Of a stretch of 64,000 nt of DNA, positions 16,120 through 25,154 are shown in pieces. The stretch is taken from contig NZ_JAIQXE010000001.1 in the NCBI RefSeq assembly GCF_020076305.1, positions 1,302,001-1,366,000 of the forward strand, in the 5' to 3' direction. This DNA comes from Flavihumibacter profundi. GTDB lineage: Bacteria; Bacteroidota; Bacteroidia; Chitinophagales; Chitinophagaceae. Numbering within the stretch: position 1 is the stretch's first letter; the number at the start of each line of letters is the position of its first letter. Position numbers and translations under genes: made by a program. The notes beneath the pieces were generated by a model. That model saw only the letters and a program-made list of their open reading frames with translations. It had not been told where the DNA came from and did no database searches.

Positions 16120-17337
16120 CTATCCATCAACCTGGTCAAGCACAACCTGTAAGCGATCAAAGTTTTGCTCATTGGCATCAACGGCATAAACTTTAACAGC
16201 ATCGCGCACAACTTTATCATCAAATATCATCCGGAAATTAAGCCGGGTATGACCGCCCAGATCTTCAAAACTGGCCGCCAACCTGAATTTTGGCGCATTA
16301 ATATGGTCGAGTATGATTTGAACGGGTTCCTCGATGCTGATAAACCTGCTATGATTCGGATAATCAACGCCATTAGGGCCATGCATCGTAAAAATCCAGT
16401 TACCGCCAGGTATGCAATTGAACTCCCGGAAGGTATTAGTAAAACCTTTGGGACCCCACCAGCGGGCTAATTGTACGGGATCTGTCCAGGCCCGGAACAA
16501 ACGCTCCCTGGGCACTGCAAATATCCTTGTGGACAGAATATCAAAGCTTCCCCCGGTTTCATGTGCAGCAGTATTATCACTCATATTAACCCGATAATGA
16601 GCAAGGGTTTTTTCAGACAACAAGGAAGCTGATTCTTTGTCCAGGTAAATCGTAGCGCCAGGGTGGTTCCTTAATAAACTACCCGGAAGCGAGTTGGAAA
16701 CAGGTCCTTCCAATAGCTCCTTAACGATTCCGGCTTTGTGTAATCCGCTAACAATAAGGAAGATATACCTGGCTTCAAGGATAGTGGCCAGGCCAAGGGT
16801 AAGTCCACCAGTAAGTTCCTGGGGGCGGGTGAAATATTTTTGCCCGACCTGCACGGATTGCGGATCCAGTTCGGCTATATGCGACCGTGAAGCCACATCG
16901 GTTCCGGGTTCATTCATGCCAACATGGCCATTTAAACCCAGTCCCAGTATCACCAGGTCTAATCCGCCGTTATTCGCAATGCAATCTTCCGCTTTTTTGC
17001 ATTCTGCCTGAAGGTCTGCGGACCTGCAATCAAAAAAGGAAATTTTTCCAGCAGCAACCTGCAGCGGGAAAAAAAACTGCTGGTCGAGGTGGTACCGGCA
17101 GGAACCTTCATCCTGTCCATTCATCCCCAACCATTCATCAAGGCCTAAAAAATTATACTTGCCGGCATCCCATTTGCCATCGCCTGACAATTGCACCAGA
17201 CTTTTATATAAACCGGCAGGGCTGTCACCTGAAGCCACACAAACCAATGGGTTTTTTACTGGTGCTAATAATTGCAACCAATCATTTGCAGCAAGGCGGG
17301 ACAACTCGTTATAGGTATCAAATATTTTAATTTCCAT
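16120..17337 (-). CDS. NagB-like deaminase fused to an SRPBCC (AHSA1-type) domain
   Basis: Residues 1-250 are a glucosamine-6-phosphate deaminase/6-phosphogluconolactonase domain: 'VASGDSPAGLY' near 35, 'GLDEWLG' with D67, and 'GLGLNGHVGMNEPG' with H138 and E143. Residues about 262-405 are an SRPBCC/AHSA1 ligand-binding fold starting 'FDILSTRIFAVPRERLFRAW' and including 'ARWWGPKGF'. The junction contains M252 (ATG at 16584). Adding one base to the GGG run just before it (16590-16592) would create a TAA and restore two adjacent genes, so this may be a recent fusion or a sequencing frameshift. It is five bases downstream of the Gfo/Idh gene. Confidence 0.82.
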   Translation of the reverse strand: MEIKIFDTYNELSRLAANDWLQLLAPVKNPLVCVASGDSPAGLYKSLVQLSGDGKWDAGKYNFLGLDEWLGMNGQDEGSCRYHLDQQFFFPLQVAAGKISFFDCRSADLQAECKKAEDCIANNGGLDLVILGLGLNGHVGMNEPGTDVASRSHIAELDPQSVQVGQKYFTRPQELTGGLTLGLATILEARYIFLIVSGLHKAGIVKELLEGPVSNSLPGSLLRNHPGATIYLDKESASLLSEKTLAHYRVNMSDNTAAHETGGSFDILSTRIFAVPRERLFRAWTDPVQLARWWGPKGFTNTFREFNCIPGGNWIFTMHGPNGVDYPNHSRFISIEEPVQIILDHINAPKFRLAASFEDLGGHTRLNFRMIFDDKVVRDAVKVYAVDANEQNFDRLQVVLDQVDG

Positions 17338-17342
17338 ATACT

Positions 17343-18431
17343 TTATTTAGCATTTCCAAGCCATAAGTCGATCGGCCTGTCAACTTTCGGATGAAAGGGT
17401 AACATAATCTTTTTCCCCTGTGCAGCAGACGCATAGGCTGCATATATTATTTCCAGTACAGCGCGGCCGTCTTCACCGGTAACGAGAGGCGTTTTATCTT
17501 TTTGCACGCATTCAATAAAATGTTTCAGTTCATGGGGGTATCCCTGGTTAAAGACTTCTTCATAAATAGTAAAGCTCCATCCAATTGTTGTATCCGCTTT
17601 TTCCATCGCATACCCATAACCGTTCTTACTGTAGGAAACAGCCGCATTGCCCATAAACAGGTCGGCATAGACCACTCCTTCTGTGCCATACACCTCGCAA
17701 CGGTCGTCCATCCCGCCATGTTTGGCCCAGCTGTTTTCCGCAACAGCAGTAACCCCGTTTTCGAATTCAATAATCACCACAGAATTATCCTCACAAACGG
17801 TCTTTCCCTTATGGTACACTGTAGCCATGGTCGCATAAACACTAACCGCTTTGGCGTTATTCAGCATCCACCTGAACCAGGCGATGGCATGGCAACCCAT
17901 ATCCATCAGTACGCCGCCACCGGAGAATTCCTTATTGTAGAACCAGTCGGAATGCGGACCATTATGCTTCTCCCCCTGTTTCAGCATATAAATATTCCCG
18001 ATAGCGCCTTCATTAACCATATGCCTTACCCTTTCATATTTAGGGGCGAAACAAAGCTCTTCGGCGTACATCAGTTTAACACCTGCCGATTTACAGGCAG
18101 CGATCATGGAATCGGCTTCCTCGAGGGTAAGTGCCAGCGGCTTTTCAATAATAATGTGCTTACCGGCGGCAGCCGCTTTAAGGGTAACTGGCGCATGAAG
18201 GAAATTTGGCAGGCAGATATCAACCACTTCGCAACCCGATTCGGCAATTAACCGATCAAGGTTGTCGTACCAATTGGGAATATGGTGCTTTTGGGCAAAG
18301 GCAGCAGCTTTAGCCGGGTCACGGGCGTAAATGGCCACGACTTCCGCTTCCGGGATAAAACGATGATAGCTTTCGATATGGATATCTGCAATAAAACCTG
18401 CACCCAGGATAGCAATCTTTGTTTGCTGCAT
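17343..18431 (-). CDS. Gfo/Idh/MocA family oxidoreductase
   Basis: The 362-residue protein has an N-terminal Rossmann domain ('AILGAGFIADIHIESY'), the EKPLAL motif with the conserved lysine near residue 98, and a C-terminal alpha/beta domain with 'GGGVLMDMGCHAIAWFRWML' carrying the likely catalytic histidine. Such enzymes oxidise or reduce sugars and cyclitols with NAD(P). There is no Tat or signal peptide, so it is cytosolic. It is translated just ahead of the NagB-like fusion with a five-base gap, which suggests amino-sugar or sugar-phosphate chemistry; the substrate is unknown. Confidence 0.9.
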   Translation of the reverse strand: MQQTKIAILGAGFIADIHIESYHRFIPEAEVVAIYARDPAKAAAFAQKHHIPNWYDNLDRLIAESGCEVVDICLPNFLHAPVTLKAAAAGKHIIIEKPLALTLEEADSMIAACKSAGVKLMYAEELCFAPKYERVRHMVNEGAIGNIYMLKQGEKHNGPHSDWFYNKEFSGGGVLMDMGCHAIAWFRWMLNNAKAVSVYATMATVYHKGKTVCEDNSVVIIEFENGVTAVAENSWAKHGGMDDRCEVYGTEGVVYADLFMGNAAVSYSKNGYGYAMEKADTTIGWSFTIYEEVFNQGYPHELKHFIECVQKDKTPLVTGEDGRAVLEIIYAAYASAAQGKKIMLPFHPKVDRPIDLWLGNAK

Positions 18432-18533
18432 TTTTTGCTTAAATATCTGTAAAAATGGCTTTTAAATGACCATTTTTTGGCAAATGGCAACTAATCTGTT
18501 TTCCCGATTGTAATTCAAACAAATAATTCAGCT

Positions 18534-19247
18534 ATGAAAAAGATATTCCTTTTCGCGCTGGTGCTGGCATCAGCAGGTTTAAAGGCGCAGCACCACAAAT
18601 TTGAAGAGTTCATGCCTCAATCTGTACTTGGTATTGGGGTAAGTTTCCAAAATTTTGACGGACTCAATAGTCGTATTGCCAACTATGAACAATACAAACA
18701 ATTAAAGGACCAGACAGGTACTTTACAATTGGGCTGGCTAAAAGAAAGAAAGCGCATAGTATCCGGATTTAATTTAAGTGGCGGTACCGGCCTAAACGGC
18801 AGCCGAGGTACAAAGAGCAGTAATATGCGTTATATTGGCCTTGGCGGTGATATCGGGTACAGCGTAATAAAGAATAAGCAGTCAATGCTTTATCCTTTTG
18901 CGGGGTTAGGGTATCAATGGTACCAGGCTCGTTTCTACAAAGACAATTCTTCTGTGCCCTTTGATGATGTGCTGCAATCACCCAATGTACAGAACGATAT
19001 AAGTGCGCTGGGTTTCAAAAACGAATTCTTTACCTACAGGCTTGGCATTGGGATTATTTTAACATCCCCCAAACACCCTTCCGGCGGAATTGGACTGCAA
19101 GCCGGATATAGCGGCAGTTTCCAGGAAAGGGCCTGGACAGGAAATGATAACCAGACTTTGGGGAATGCTCCTAAAGACGGATTGAGCCAGTTCTTCATCA
19201 GCCTTGTGCTGACGCATAAGCCCATGATGATGATGAAACACCACTAG
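18534..19247 (+). CDS. Putative outer-membrane beta-barrel protein, His/Met-rich tail
   Basis: The 237-residue product has a signal peptide ending near residue 18 (LKAQ) and a mature part with alternating aromatic and glycine-rich strands ('GFNLSGGTGLNGSRG', 'YPFAGLGYQWYQ'), which fits a small beta-barrel. It starts with HHKFEEFM after cleavage and ends in a run of four methionines followed by K-H-H. No specific family is recognised. Its 3' end overlaps the convergent epimerase gene by four bases. Confidence 0.6.
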   Translation: MKKIFLFALVLASAGLKAQHHKFEEFMPQSVLGIGVSFQNFDGLNSRIANYEQYKQLKDQTGTLQLGWLKERKRIVSGFNLSGGTGLNGSRGTKSSNMRYIGLGGDIGYSVIKNKQSMLYPFAGLGYQWYQARFYKDNSSVPFDDVLQSPNVQNDISALGFKNEFFTYRLGIGIILTSPKHPSGGIGLQAGYSGSFQERAWTGNDNQTLGNAPKDGLSQFFISLVLTHKPMMMMKHH

Positions 19248-20281
19248 GCTTTTTTACCGGCGTTTTGCATTTGTTCGACCATATCACGGATACTGGTTTC
19301 GATGGGGGTATAGACTATACCCAGTTCCTGGATACTCCTGCGGTTATCGAATGCAAGGGCAAAACCAACATTCCGGCTGATGAATTTCCCGGTTAATCCA
19401 AAGGCCCAGCCAATAAGGTATAGCATGAACTTTGGTGATTCCATCAGGGGTAGCCTGAATTTGCCAGGGAAGTATTTTTTAACGATGGCGGAAATTTCCA
19501 TAATAGATGCAGAACGTTCGCAAATGATATACCTGCCGTTGGCGGATTCATTTTCGAGGGCAAGTATATGGGCTTTGGCAACATCCCTTACATCTACCAG
19601 CCCGAAATTCAATTTAGGGACGCCGGAGAAGTATTTACCGGAGATGATATTCTTCATGAACTGGAGGCTTTCTGAATCACTTGTTGGTGAAATTGCCGGC
19701 CCCATTACAAAAGCCGGATTTATGACCACCATTTCCCATTGGTTTTGCCCGGCCTCGATTTCCCAGGCAGCTTTTTCAGCCAATGTTTTGGAATACGAAT
19801 AAGGTTGGTGGGAAGCCGAGCTTGTGGTATTAAAGTCCCTTTCCGTAAAGGCAGCCAGCCCCTTGTCCTGCATATCACCATTGTCGCCAAATATGGCCAC
19901 AACACTTGAGGTCAGTACAACTTTCCTGATTGTGCCAGACCTGGTTGCAGCCCCCAATACATTTTTTGTTCCGGCGAGTGCCGGCTCAACCAGTTCCTTT
20001 TCAGGGTCCTTAAACCTGAGGGTAAAAGGCGAGGCTAAATGAAAGAGGGCATCGCAACCCCGGGCGGCCTCGTCAAAAGAACCTTCGCGCAACAGATCAG
20101 CTTCAAAAACTTCCAGTTTGCCGGTTGAAGCCGCTTCCAGTTGCAATAGATGGGCATAACCCGATTGCCTGGTTTTGTTCCTTACTGTAATCCTTACCGT
20201 ATAACCTTTGTCAAGCAATTGTTTTACAACCCAGGAACCAATGAAACCGGTTCCGCCAGTAACAAGTATTTTATTAAACAT
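19244..20281 (-). CDS. NAD-dependent epimerase / dihydroflavonol-4-reductase-like extended SDR
   Basis: The 345-residue extended SDR has the TGGTGFIGSWVV cofactor loop at the N-terminus, a catalytic 'YSYSKTLAEKAAW' motif (YxxxK) near residue 162 and an 'INPAFVMGP' segment after it. It resembles dihydroflavonol reductase-type and aldehyde-reductase SDRs acting on hydroxy-ketones. Cytosolic; no operon partners. Confidence 0.87.
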   Translation of the reverse strand: MFNKILVTGGTGFIGSWVVKQLLDKGYTVRITVRNKTRQSGYAHLLQLEAASTGKLEVFEADLLREGSFDEAARGCDALFHLASPFTLRFKDPEKELVEPALAGTKNVLGAATRSGTIRKVVLTSSVVAIFGDNGDMQDKGLAAFTERDFNTTSSASHQPYSYSKTLAEKAAWEIEAGQNQWEMVVINPAFVMGPAISPTSDSESLQFMKNIISGKYFSGVPKLNFGLVDVRDVAKAHILALENESANGRYIICERSASIMEISAIVKKYFPGKFRLPLMESPKFMLYLIGWAFGLTGKFISRNVGFALAFDNRRSIQELGIVYTPIETSIRDMVEQMQNAGKKA

Positions 20282-20466
20282 GGGCTAAATTTAGCTGTGT
20301 TGTATAAATCTAAATAAATAAGCACCTGACAGAAACAAATGGTAGTTAGTTTTTTTAGGGCAAAAAAATCATGTTACAGGCCAAAACGGCCATAAACAGT
20401 CAAAATAAAAGCGCTAAAATTGGTCAAATTGTAAGAAATTTGCGTTTCCATTATAATTTATATAAA

Positions 20467-21870
20467 ATGAGCAATACCCCCAGTACATTATTTGACAAAG
20501 TTTGGGATGCGCATGTGGTGCGTAGCATAAAAAATGGTCCCGATGTGTTTTTCATCGACCGGCATTTCATCCATGAGGTAACCAGTCCGGTTGCTTTCCT
20601 TGGATTGGAAACCCGCGGATTAACAGTGTTGTTTCCTCAAAAGACATTTGCAACTGCCGACCATAATACACCAACCATCAACCAGCACCTGCCGGTAAAG
20701 GACCCCCTCTCTGCCAACCAGTTAAAAGCGCTGGAAACCAATTCTGCCAAATACGGCATTTCGCATTGGGGATTGGGAAATCCTAAAAATGGTATCGTAC
20801 ATGTAGTTGGCCCGGAGAATGGAATCACGCTCCCCGGCATGACCATTGTTTGCGGAGATTCGCACACCTCTACCCACGGTGCATTTGGCGCGATTGCATT
20901 TGGCATTGGAACCTCGGAAGTGGAGATGGTATTGTCCTCCCAATGTATCATGCAGCCGAAGCCTAAGAAAATGCGCATCAATGTAAATGGTTCCCTTCAA
21001 AAAGGAGTAACCCCAAAAGATGTGGTACTGTATATAATTTCACAGTTAACAGCTGCAGGGGCAACCGGTTATTTTGTGGAATTTGCCGGCGAGGTATTTG
21101 AGAACATGAGTATGGAAGGCCGGATGACTGTTTGTAACATGAGTATCGAAATGGGAGCACGCGGCGGAATGATCGCCCCGGATGAGACCACTTTTAAATA
21201 TATCAACGGCCGTGAGAAAGCGCCAAAAGGCGAAGCCTGGGATAAAGCGCTGACTTACTGGAAGACCTTAAAAACAGATGCCGGTGCAAGTTTTGATAAA
21301 GAGTATACTTATAATGCAGCGGATATTGAACCAATGATCACATTTGGCACCAATCCGGGAATGGGTATCGGTATTTCGAAGCATATTCCTTTATCTGAGC
21401 AAGGCAGTGGAAAAGCGAGCTATGAGAAATCACTCAATTATATGGGCTTCCATGAAGATGATGCCATGCTGGGCAAGAAAGTGGATTATGTATTTGTTGG
21501 CAGTTGTACCAATGGCCGGATTGAAGACTTCCGGGCATTTGCATCTATTGTTAAAGGTCGTAAGAAAGCAGAACATGTTACTGCCTGGATCGTACCCGGT
21601 TCACATATCGTGGAAAAACAGATAAAAGATGAAGGCATCCTGGATATATTAACGGAGGCCGGTTTTCAGCTGCGCCAGCCGGGTTGCAGTGCCTGCCTGG
21701 CTATGAATGATGACAAGATCCCTGCCGGCAAATATGCGGTTAGTACCAGTAACCGGAACTTCGAAGGAAGACAGGGACCCGGTGCAAGGACCATGCTGGC
21801 CAGTCCGCTTGTTGCTGCTGCAGCTGCGGTAACCGGGGTAGTAACAGATCCCAGGGAATTAATGGCATAA
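20467..21870 (+). CDS. leuC: 3-isopropylmalate dehydratase large subunit
   Basis: The 467-residue aconitase-fold subunit isomerises 2-isopropylmalate to 3-isopropylmalate together with LeuD. The 4Fe-4S cysteines are in 'VGSCTNGR' and 'GCSACLA'; '[13 protein letters not shown]' and '[12 protein letters not shown]' are also typical. The ATG at 20467 gives the standard '[12 protein letters not shown]' N-terminus. The longer frame from 20371 would add 32 residues unlike the family and was not used. It is the first gene of leuC-leuD-leuA/cimA-leuB. No leucine-rich leader peptide was seen upstream. Confidence 0.96.
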   Translation: MSNTPSTLFDKVWDAHVVRSIKNGPDVFFIDRHFIHEVTSPVAFLGLETRGLTVLFPQKTFATADHNTPTINQHLPVKDPLSANQLKALETNSAKYGISHWGLGNPKNGIVHVVGPENGITLPGMTIVCGDSHTSTHGAFGAIAFGIGTSEVEMVLSSQCIMQPKPKKMRINVNGSLQKGVTPKDVVLYIISQLTAAGATGYFVEFAGEVFENMSMEGRMTVCNMSIEMGARGGMIAPDETTFKYINGREKAPKGEAWDKALTYWKTLKTDAGASFDKEYTYNAADIEPMITFGTNPGMGIGISKHIPLSEQGSGKASYEKSLNYMGFHEDDAMLGKKVDYVFVGSCTNGRIEDFRAFASIVKGRKKAEHVTAWIVPGSHIVEKQIKDEGILDILTEAGFQLRQPGCSACLAMNDDKIPAGKYAVSTSNRNFEGRQGPGARTMLASPLVAAAAAVTGVVTDPRELMA

Positions 21871-21917
21871 AAAACAGCAGGTAAATTCATTCCAAAACAA
21901 CCCCAACAATTCAAACC

Positions 21918-22514
21918 ATGGCTTACGATAAATTCACAGTGTTGACCAGTACTGCAGTTCCGATGCCCATTGAGAACGTGGATACAGACCAGATCATTCC
22001 TGCGCGCTTCCTGAAAGCAACTGAGCGCAAAGGGTTTGGTGACAACTTATTCCGCGACTGGCGATACAATAACGACGACACACCAAAGAAAGATTTCGTG
22101 TTGAATAATCCCATTTATTCAGGCAAAATACTGGTTGCCGGAAGGAATTTTGGCAGTGGCAGCAGCCGGGAGCATGCTGCATGGGCAATATATGATTATG
22201 GATTCCGCTGCGTGGTGTCCAGCTTTTTTGCAGACATTTTCAAGAATAATTCACTGAATATTGGCATTCTGCCGGTTCAGGTGAGCCCTGAATTCCTGAA
22301 CAAGATATTTACAGCCATTGAAGCTGACCCCAAGGCTGAGCTGGAAGTAAACCTTCCCGCCCAAACGATCACTATATTGGCTACCGGTGAAAAGGAATCC
22401 TTTGATATAAACGATTATAAGAAAGACAACATGACCCACGGGTATGACGATATCGATTACCTGCAGTCTATGAAAGAAGAAATAAGCAGGTTTGCAGCTA
22501 AAAGTCTGTACTAA
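21918..22514 (+). CDS. leuD: 3-isopropylmalate dehydratase small subunit
   Basis: The 198-residue swivelling subunit partners LeuC. Typical motifs are '[15 protein letters not shown]' near residue 18, '[17 protein letters not shown]' near 75, and '[19 protein letters not shown]'. Length is normal. It lies 47 bases after leuC and 19 bases before the synthase gene, in one operon. Confidence 0.96.
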   Translation: MAYDKFTVLTSTAVPMPIENVDTDQIIPARFLKATERKGFGDNLFRDWRYNNDDTPKKDFVLNNPIYSGKILVAGRNFGSGSSREHAAWAIYDYGFRCVVSSFFADIFKNNSLNIGILPVQVSPEFLNKIFTAIEADPKAELEVNLPAQTITILATGEKESFDINDYKKDNMTHGYDDIDYLQSMKEEISRFAAKSLY

Positions 22515-22533
22515 CCGTAACCAGTCAACGACA

Positions 22534-24057
22534 ATGCCACATTCAAAGCGATTCATCGAAATTATGGATACCACTCTCCGTGATGGTGAACAAACCAGCG
22601 GAGTATCTTTTTCTGCCTCAGAAAAGCTGACCATTGCCCAACTATTACTGAACGAAGTAAAGGTAGACCGCATTGAAATTGCCTCCGCGAGGGTATCCGA
22701 AGGTGAATTTGATGCTGTAAAGAAAATCACCAAATGGGCAAAGGCGAATGGTTTGCTGCATAAAGTGGAGGTGCTCACTTTTGTAGATGGCGATATATCT
22801 ATACAATGGATGCAAAAGGCCGGCGCTAAAGTGATGAACCTGCTCACTAAAGGTTCATTAAATCATTTAACCCACCAGTTAAAGAAAAAACCGGAAGAGC
22901 ATTTCGCAGATGTTGCAGCAGTTTTGGAATTAGCAATATCGAAGGGACTGGAAGCGAATGTTTACCTGGAAGACTGGAGCAATGGGATGAGGCATTCTCC
23001 CGATTACGTTTTCCAATACCTCGATTTCCTGTGTACCCAGCCTGTAAAGCGTATTATGCTGCCAGACACCCTTGGTGTGCTGACCCCATCTGAAGTGTTT
23101 GAATTTATTTCAGCTACGGTTGACCGTTATCCCGGCATCCATTTTGATTTTCATGCGCATAATGATTATGACCTGGGAACTGCCAATGTACTGGAAGCCG
23201 TAAAAGCCGGTGCACATGGTTTACACCTGACCATAAATGGAATGGGGGAAAGAGCCGGAAACGCTCCCCTGGCGAGCGCCATTGCGGTTTTGAACGATTT
23301 CATGCCGACTGTAAAAACAGGGGTTTCAGAAAAATCGCTGTATACAGTCAGTAAACTGGTGGAAACCTTTTCAGGGTTCCGCATACCCGTGAATAAACCG
23401 ATTGTCGGTGAAAATGTATTTACACAAACAGCAGGCATCCATGCTGATGGCGATAAGAAGAATAATTTGTATTTCAGCGACCTGATGCCAGAACGATTTG
23501 GCCGGCAACGCAAATATGCCCTTGGCAAAACAAGCGGCAAGGCAAATATTGAAAACAACCTTCACCAGTTAGGCATTCAATTGTCAGATGCAGACCTTAA
23601 GAAAGTTACCCAAAGGATTATAGAACTGGGCGACCGGAAGGAAATGGTAACCCAGGCAGACCTGCCCTATATTATTTCGGATGTGCTTGACAGTAATGCC
23701 ATAGAGGAAAAAGTGCGGATTGAAAATTATGTGCTCATGCATGCGAAGAACCTGAACCCTTCGGTGACCCTGCAGATCCATATAGATGGCGAAATATTTG
23801 AGGAGCAGGCGCAGGGCGACGGACAGTATGACGCATTTATGAATGCGCTTAAAAAAGTTTACAAACAAAAGAAGATAGAACTTCCGTTACTGACAGATTA
23901 TGCCGTGCGTATTCCGCCGGGTGGCAAAAGCGATGCCCTTTGTGAAACCATAATTACCTGGAAGCAGGACGGAAAAGAGTTTAAAACCAGGGGACTGGAT
24001 AGTGACCAGACTGTATCGGCGCTTAAGGCAACGCAGAAAATGCTGAACATCATTTAA
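22534..24057 (+). CDS. 2-isopropylmalate synthase / (R)-citramalate synthase family
   Basis: The 507-residue protein has a DRE-TIM metallolyase barrel ('IMDTTLRDGEQTSGVSFS', with the catalytic R-D), metal histidines in 'FDFHAHNDYDLG', 'NGMGERAGNAPLA', and a C-terminal LeuA-type allosteric domain from about residue 385. It condenses acetyl-CoA with 2-oxoisovalerate (leucine) or pyruvate (isoleucine via citramalate). The sequence resembles the CimA-like branch, so the substrate is uncertain, but its place between leuD and leuB favours the leucine route or a dual role. ATG at 22534 was chosen because the frame from 22492 overlaps the end of leuD. Confidence 0.9.
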   Translation: MPHSKRFIEIMDTTLRDGEQTSGVSFSASEKLTIAQLLLNEVKVDRIEIASARVSEGEFDAVKKITKWAKANGLLHKVEVLTFVDGDISIQWMQKAGAKVMNLLTKGSLNHLTHQLKKKPEEHFADVAAVLELAISKGLEANVYLEDWSNGMRHSPDYVFQYLDFLCTQPVKRIMLPDTLGVLTPSEVFEFISATVDRYPGIHFDFHAHNDYDLGTANVLEAVKAGAHGLHLTINGMGERAGNAPLASAIAVLNDFMPTVKTGVSEKSLYTVSKLVETFSGFRIPVNKPIVGENVFTQTAGIHADGDKKNNLYFSDLMPERFGRQRKYALGKTSGKANIENNLHQLGIQLSDADLKKVTQRIIELGDRKEMVTQADLPYIISDVLDSNAIEEKVRIENYVLMHAKNLNPSVTLQIHIDGEIFEEQAQGDGQYDAFMNALKKVYKQKKIELPLLTDYAVRIPPGGKSDALCETIITWKQDGKEFKTRGLDSDQTVSALKATQKMLNII

Positions 24058-24077
24058 AATTCCTTCAATATTATTTA

Positions 24078-25151
24078 ATGGCAACCCAACACATTTTGAT
24101 TGTCCCGGGCGATGGTATCGGGCAGGAAGTTACCGCAGTAGGTAAAAAAGTACTAGACCGTATAGCAGAAAAATTCGGCCATAGCTTCAGCTATGATGAG
24201 GCGCTGATAGGCCATGTGGCCATTGAAGCAACCGGAACTCCCCTCCCCGATGAATCGCTAGAAAAAATGCGCAAATCAGACGCTGTGCTTTTTGGTGCAG
24301 TGGGCCATCCGAAATACGACAATGACCCCTCCGCGAAAGTAAGGCCTGAACAGGGTTTGCTGAAAATGAGGAAAGAACTGGGACTATATGCAAATCTCCG
24401 GCCTATCAAATTATTTGATGAATTGCTGGGTGCCTCAAGTATCAAGCCTGAAATCCTGAAAGGCGCTGATATTTTATTCTTCCGCGAACTGACCGGCGAT
24501 ATTTATTTCGGTGAAAAAGGCCGCAAGAATAATGGTGACACTGCCTATGACGTTGCTGAATACAGCCGTTATGAAGTGGAAAGAATTGGCCGTAAAGCAT
24601 TTAATGCAGCACGTACCAGGAGAAAAAAGTTATGTTCTGTAGATAAAGCCAATGTATTGGAAACATCCCGGCTATGGCGGGAAGTGATCCAGCAGCTTGC
24701 ACAGGAATATCCTGATGTTACAGTAGAACACCAGTTTGTTGATGCTACCGCCATGTTGCTGATAAAAGATCCATGCAGGTTTGATGTGGTGGTAACCGCC
24801 AATTTATTTGGCGATATCCTGACTGATGAAGCCTCTCAGATCGCAGGATCAATGGGCATGCTGGCCAGCGCTTCAATTGGCGATGGTACGGGTGTTTATG
24901 AACCAATCCACGGATCGGCACATGATATTACCGGCAAAGGTGTTGCAAATCCTTTAGCCTCTATTTTGTCAGCTGCTTTATTGCTGGATATCTCCTTTGG
25001 CATGAAAGCAGAATCTGAAGCAGTGATCAATGCTGTAGATAAAGTACTTAAAGCAGGTTTCCGTACCCGGGATATCGCTGATGCACAAACGCCGGCAAAC
25101 ATGTTGTTAGGAACGGCAGCAATGGGCGAAGCAGTATTGAAATTCTTATAG
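24078..25151 (+). CDS. leuB: 3-isopropylmalate dehydrogenase
   Basis: The 357-residue enzyme oxidises and decarboxylates 3-isopropylmalate to 2-oxoisocaproate with NAD. Motifs: 'VPGDGIGQEV' near the N-terminus, 'FGAVGHPKYD', 'RELTGDIYFGEKG' with the substrate arginine, 'VTANLFGDILTDEASQI' with metal aspartates, and 'EPIHGSAHDITGKG' for NAD specificity. It ends the leu operon, 20 bases after the synthase. The convergent DUF4185-like gene ends three bases beyond. Confidence 0.97.
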   Translation: MATQHILIVPGDGIGQEVTAVGKKVLDRIAEKFGHSFSYDEALIGHVAIEATGTPLPDESLEKMRKSDAVLFGAVGHPKYDNDPSAKVRPEQGLLKMRKELGLYANLRPIKLFDELLGASSIKPEILKGADILFFRELTGDIYFGEKGRKNNGDTAYDVAEYSRYEVERIGRKAFNAARTRRKKLCSVDKANVLETSRLWREVIQQLAQEYPDVTVEHQFVDATAMLLIKDPCRFDVVVTANLFGDILTDEASQIAGSMGMLASASIGDGTGVYEPIHGSAHDITGKGVANPLASILSAALLLDISFGMKAESEAVINAVDKVLKAGFRTRDIADAQTPANMLLGTAAMGEAVLKFL

Positions 25152-25154
25152 GTT

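Noticed and set aside
16097-16120. AT-rich palindrome after the NagB-SRPBCC gene as a terminator
   Set aside because: The stem is almost entirely A and T and no T run follows on the minus strand, so intrinsic termination is unlikely.
17502-18251. 249-codon plus-strand open frame
   Set aside because: It is the antisense shadow of the Gfo/Idh/MocA gene, whose motifs are complete. The opposite product has no domain.
20282-20466. Leucine attenuator upstream of leuC
   Set aside because: No short frame with runs of Leu codons and no paired terminator/antiterminator hairpins were seen. The in-frame extension from 20371 is not Leu-rich.
22251-22847. 198-codon minus-strand open frame across the leuD-synthase junction
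   Set aside because: Fully antisense to two well-supported genes of the leu operon.
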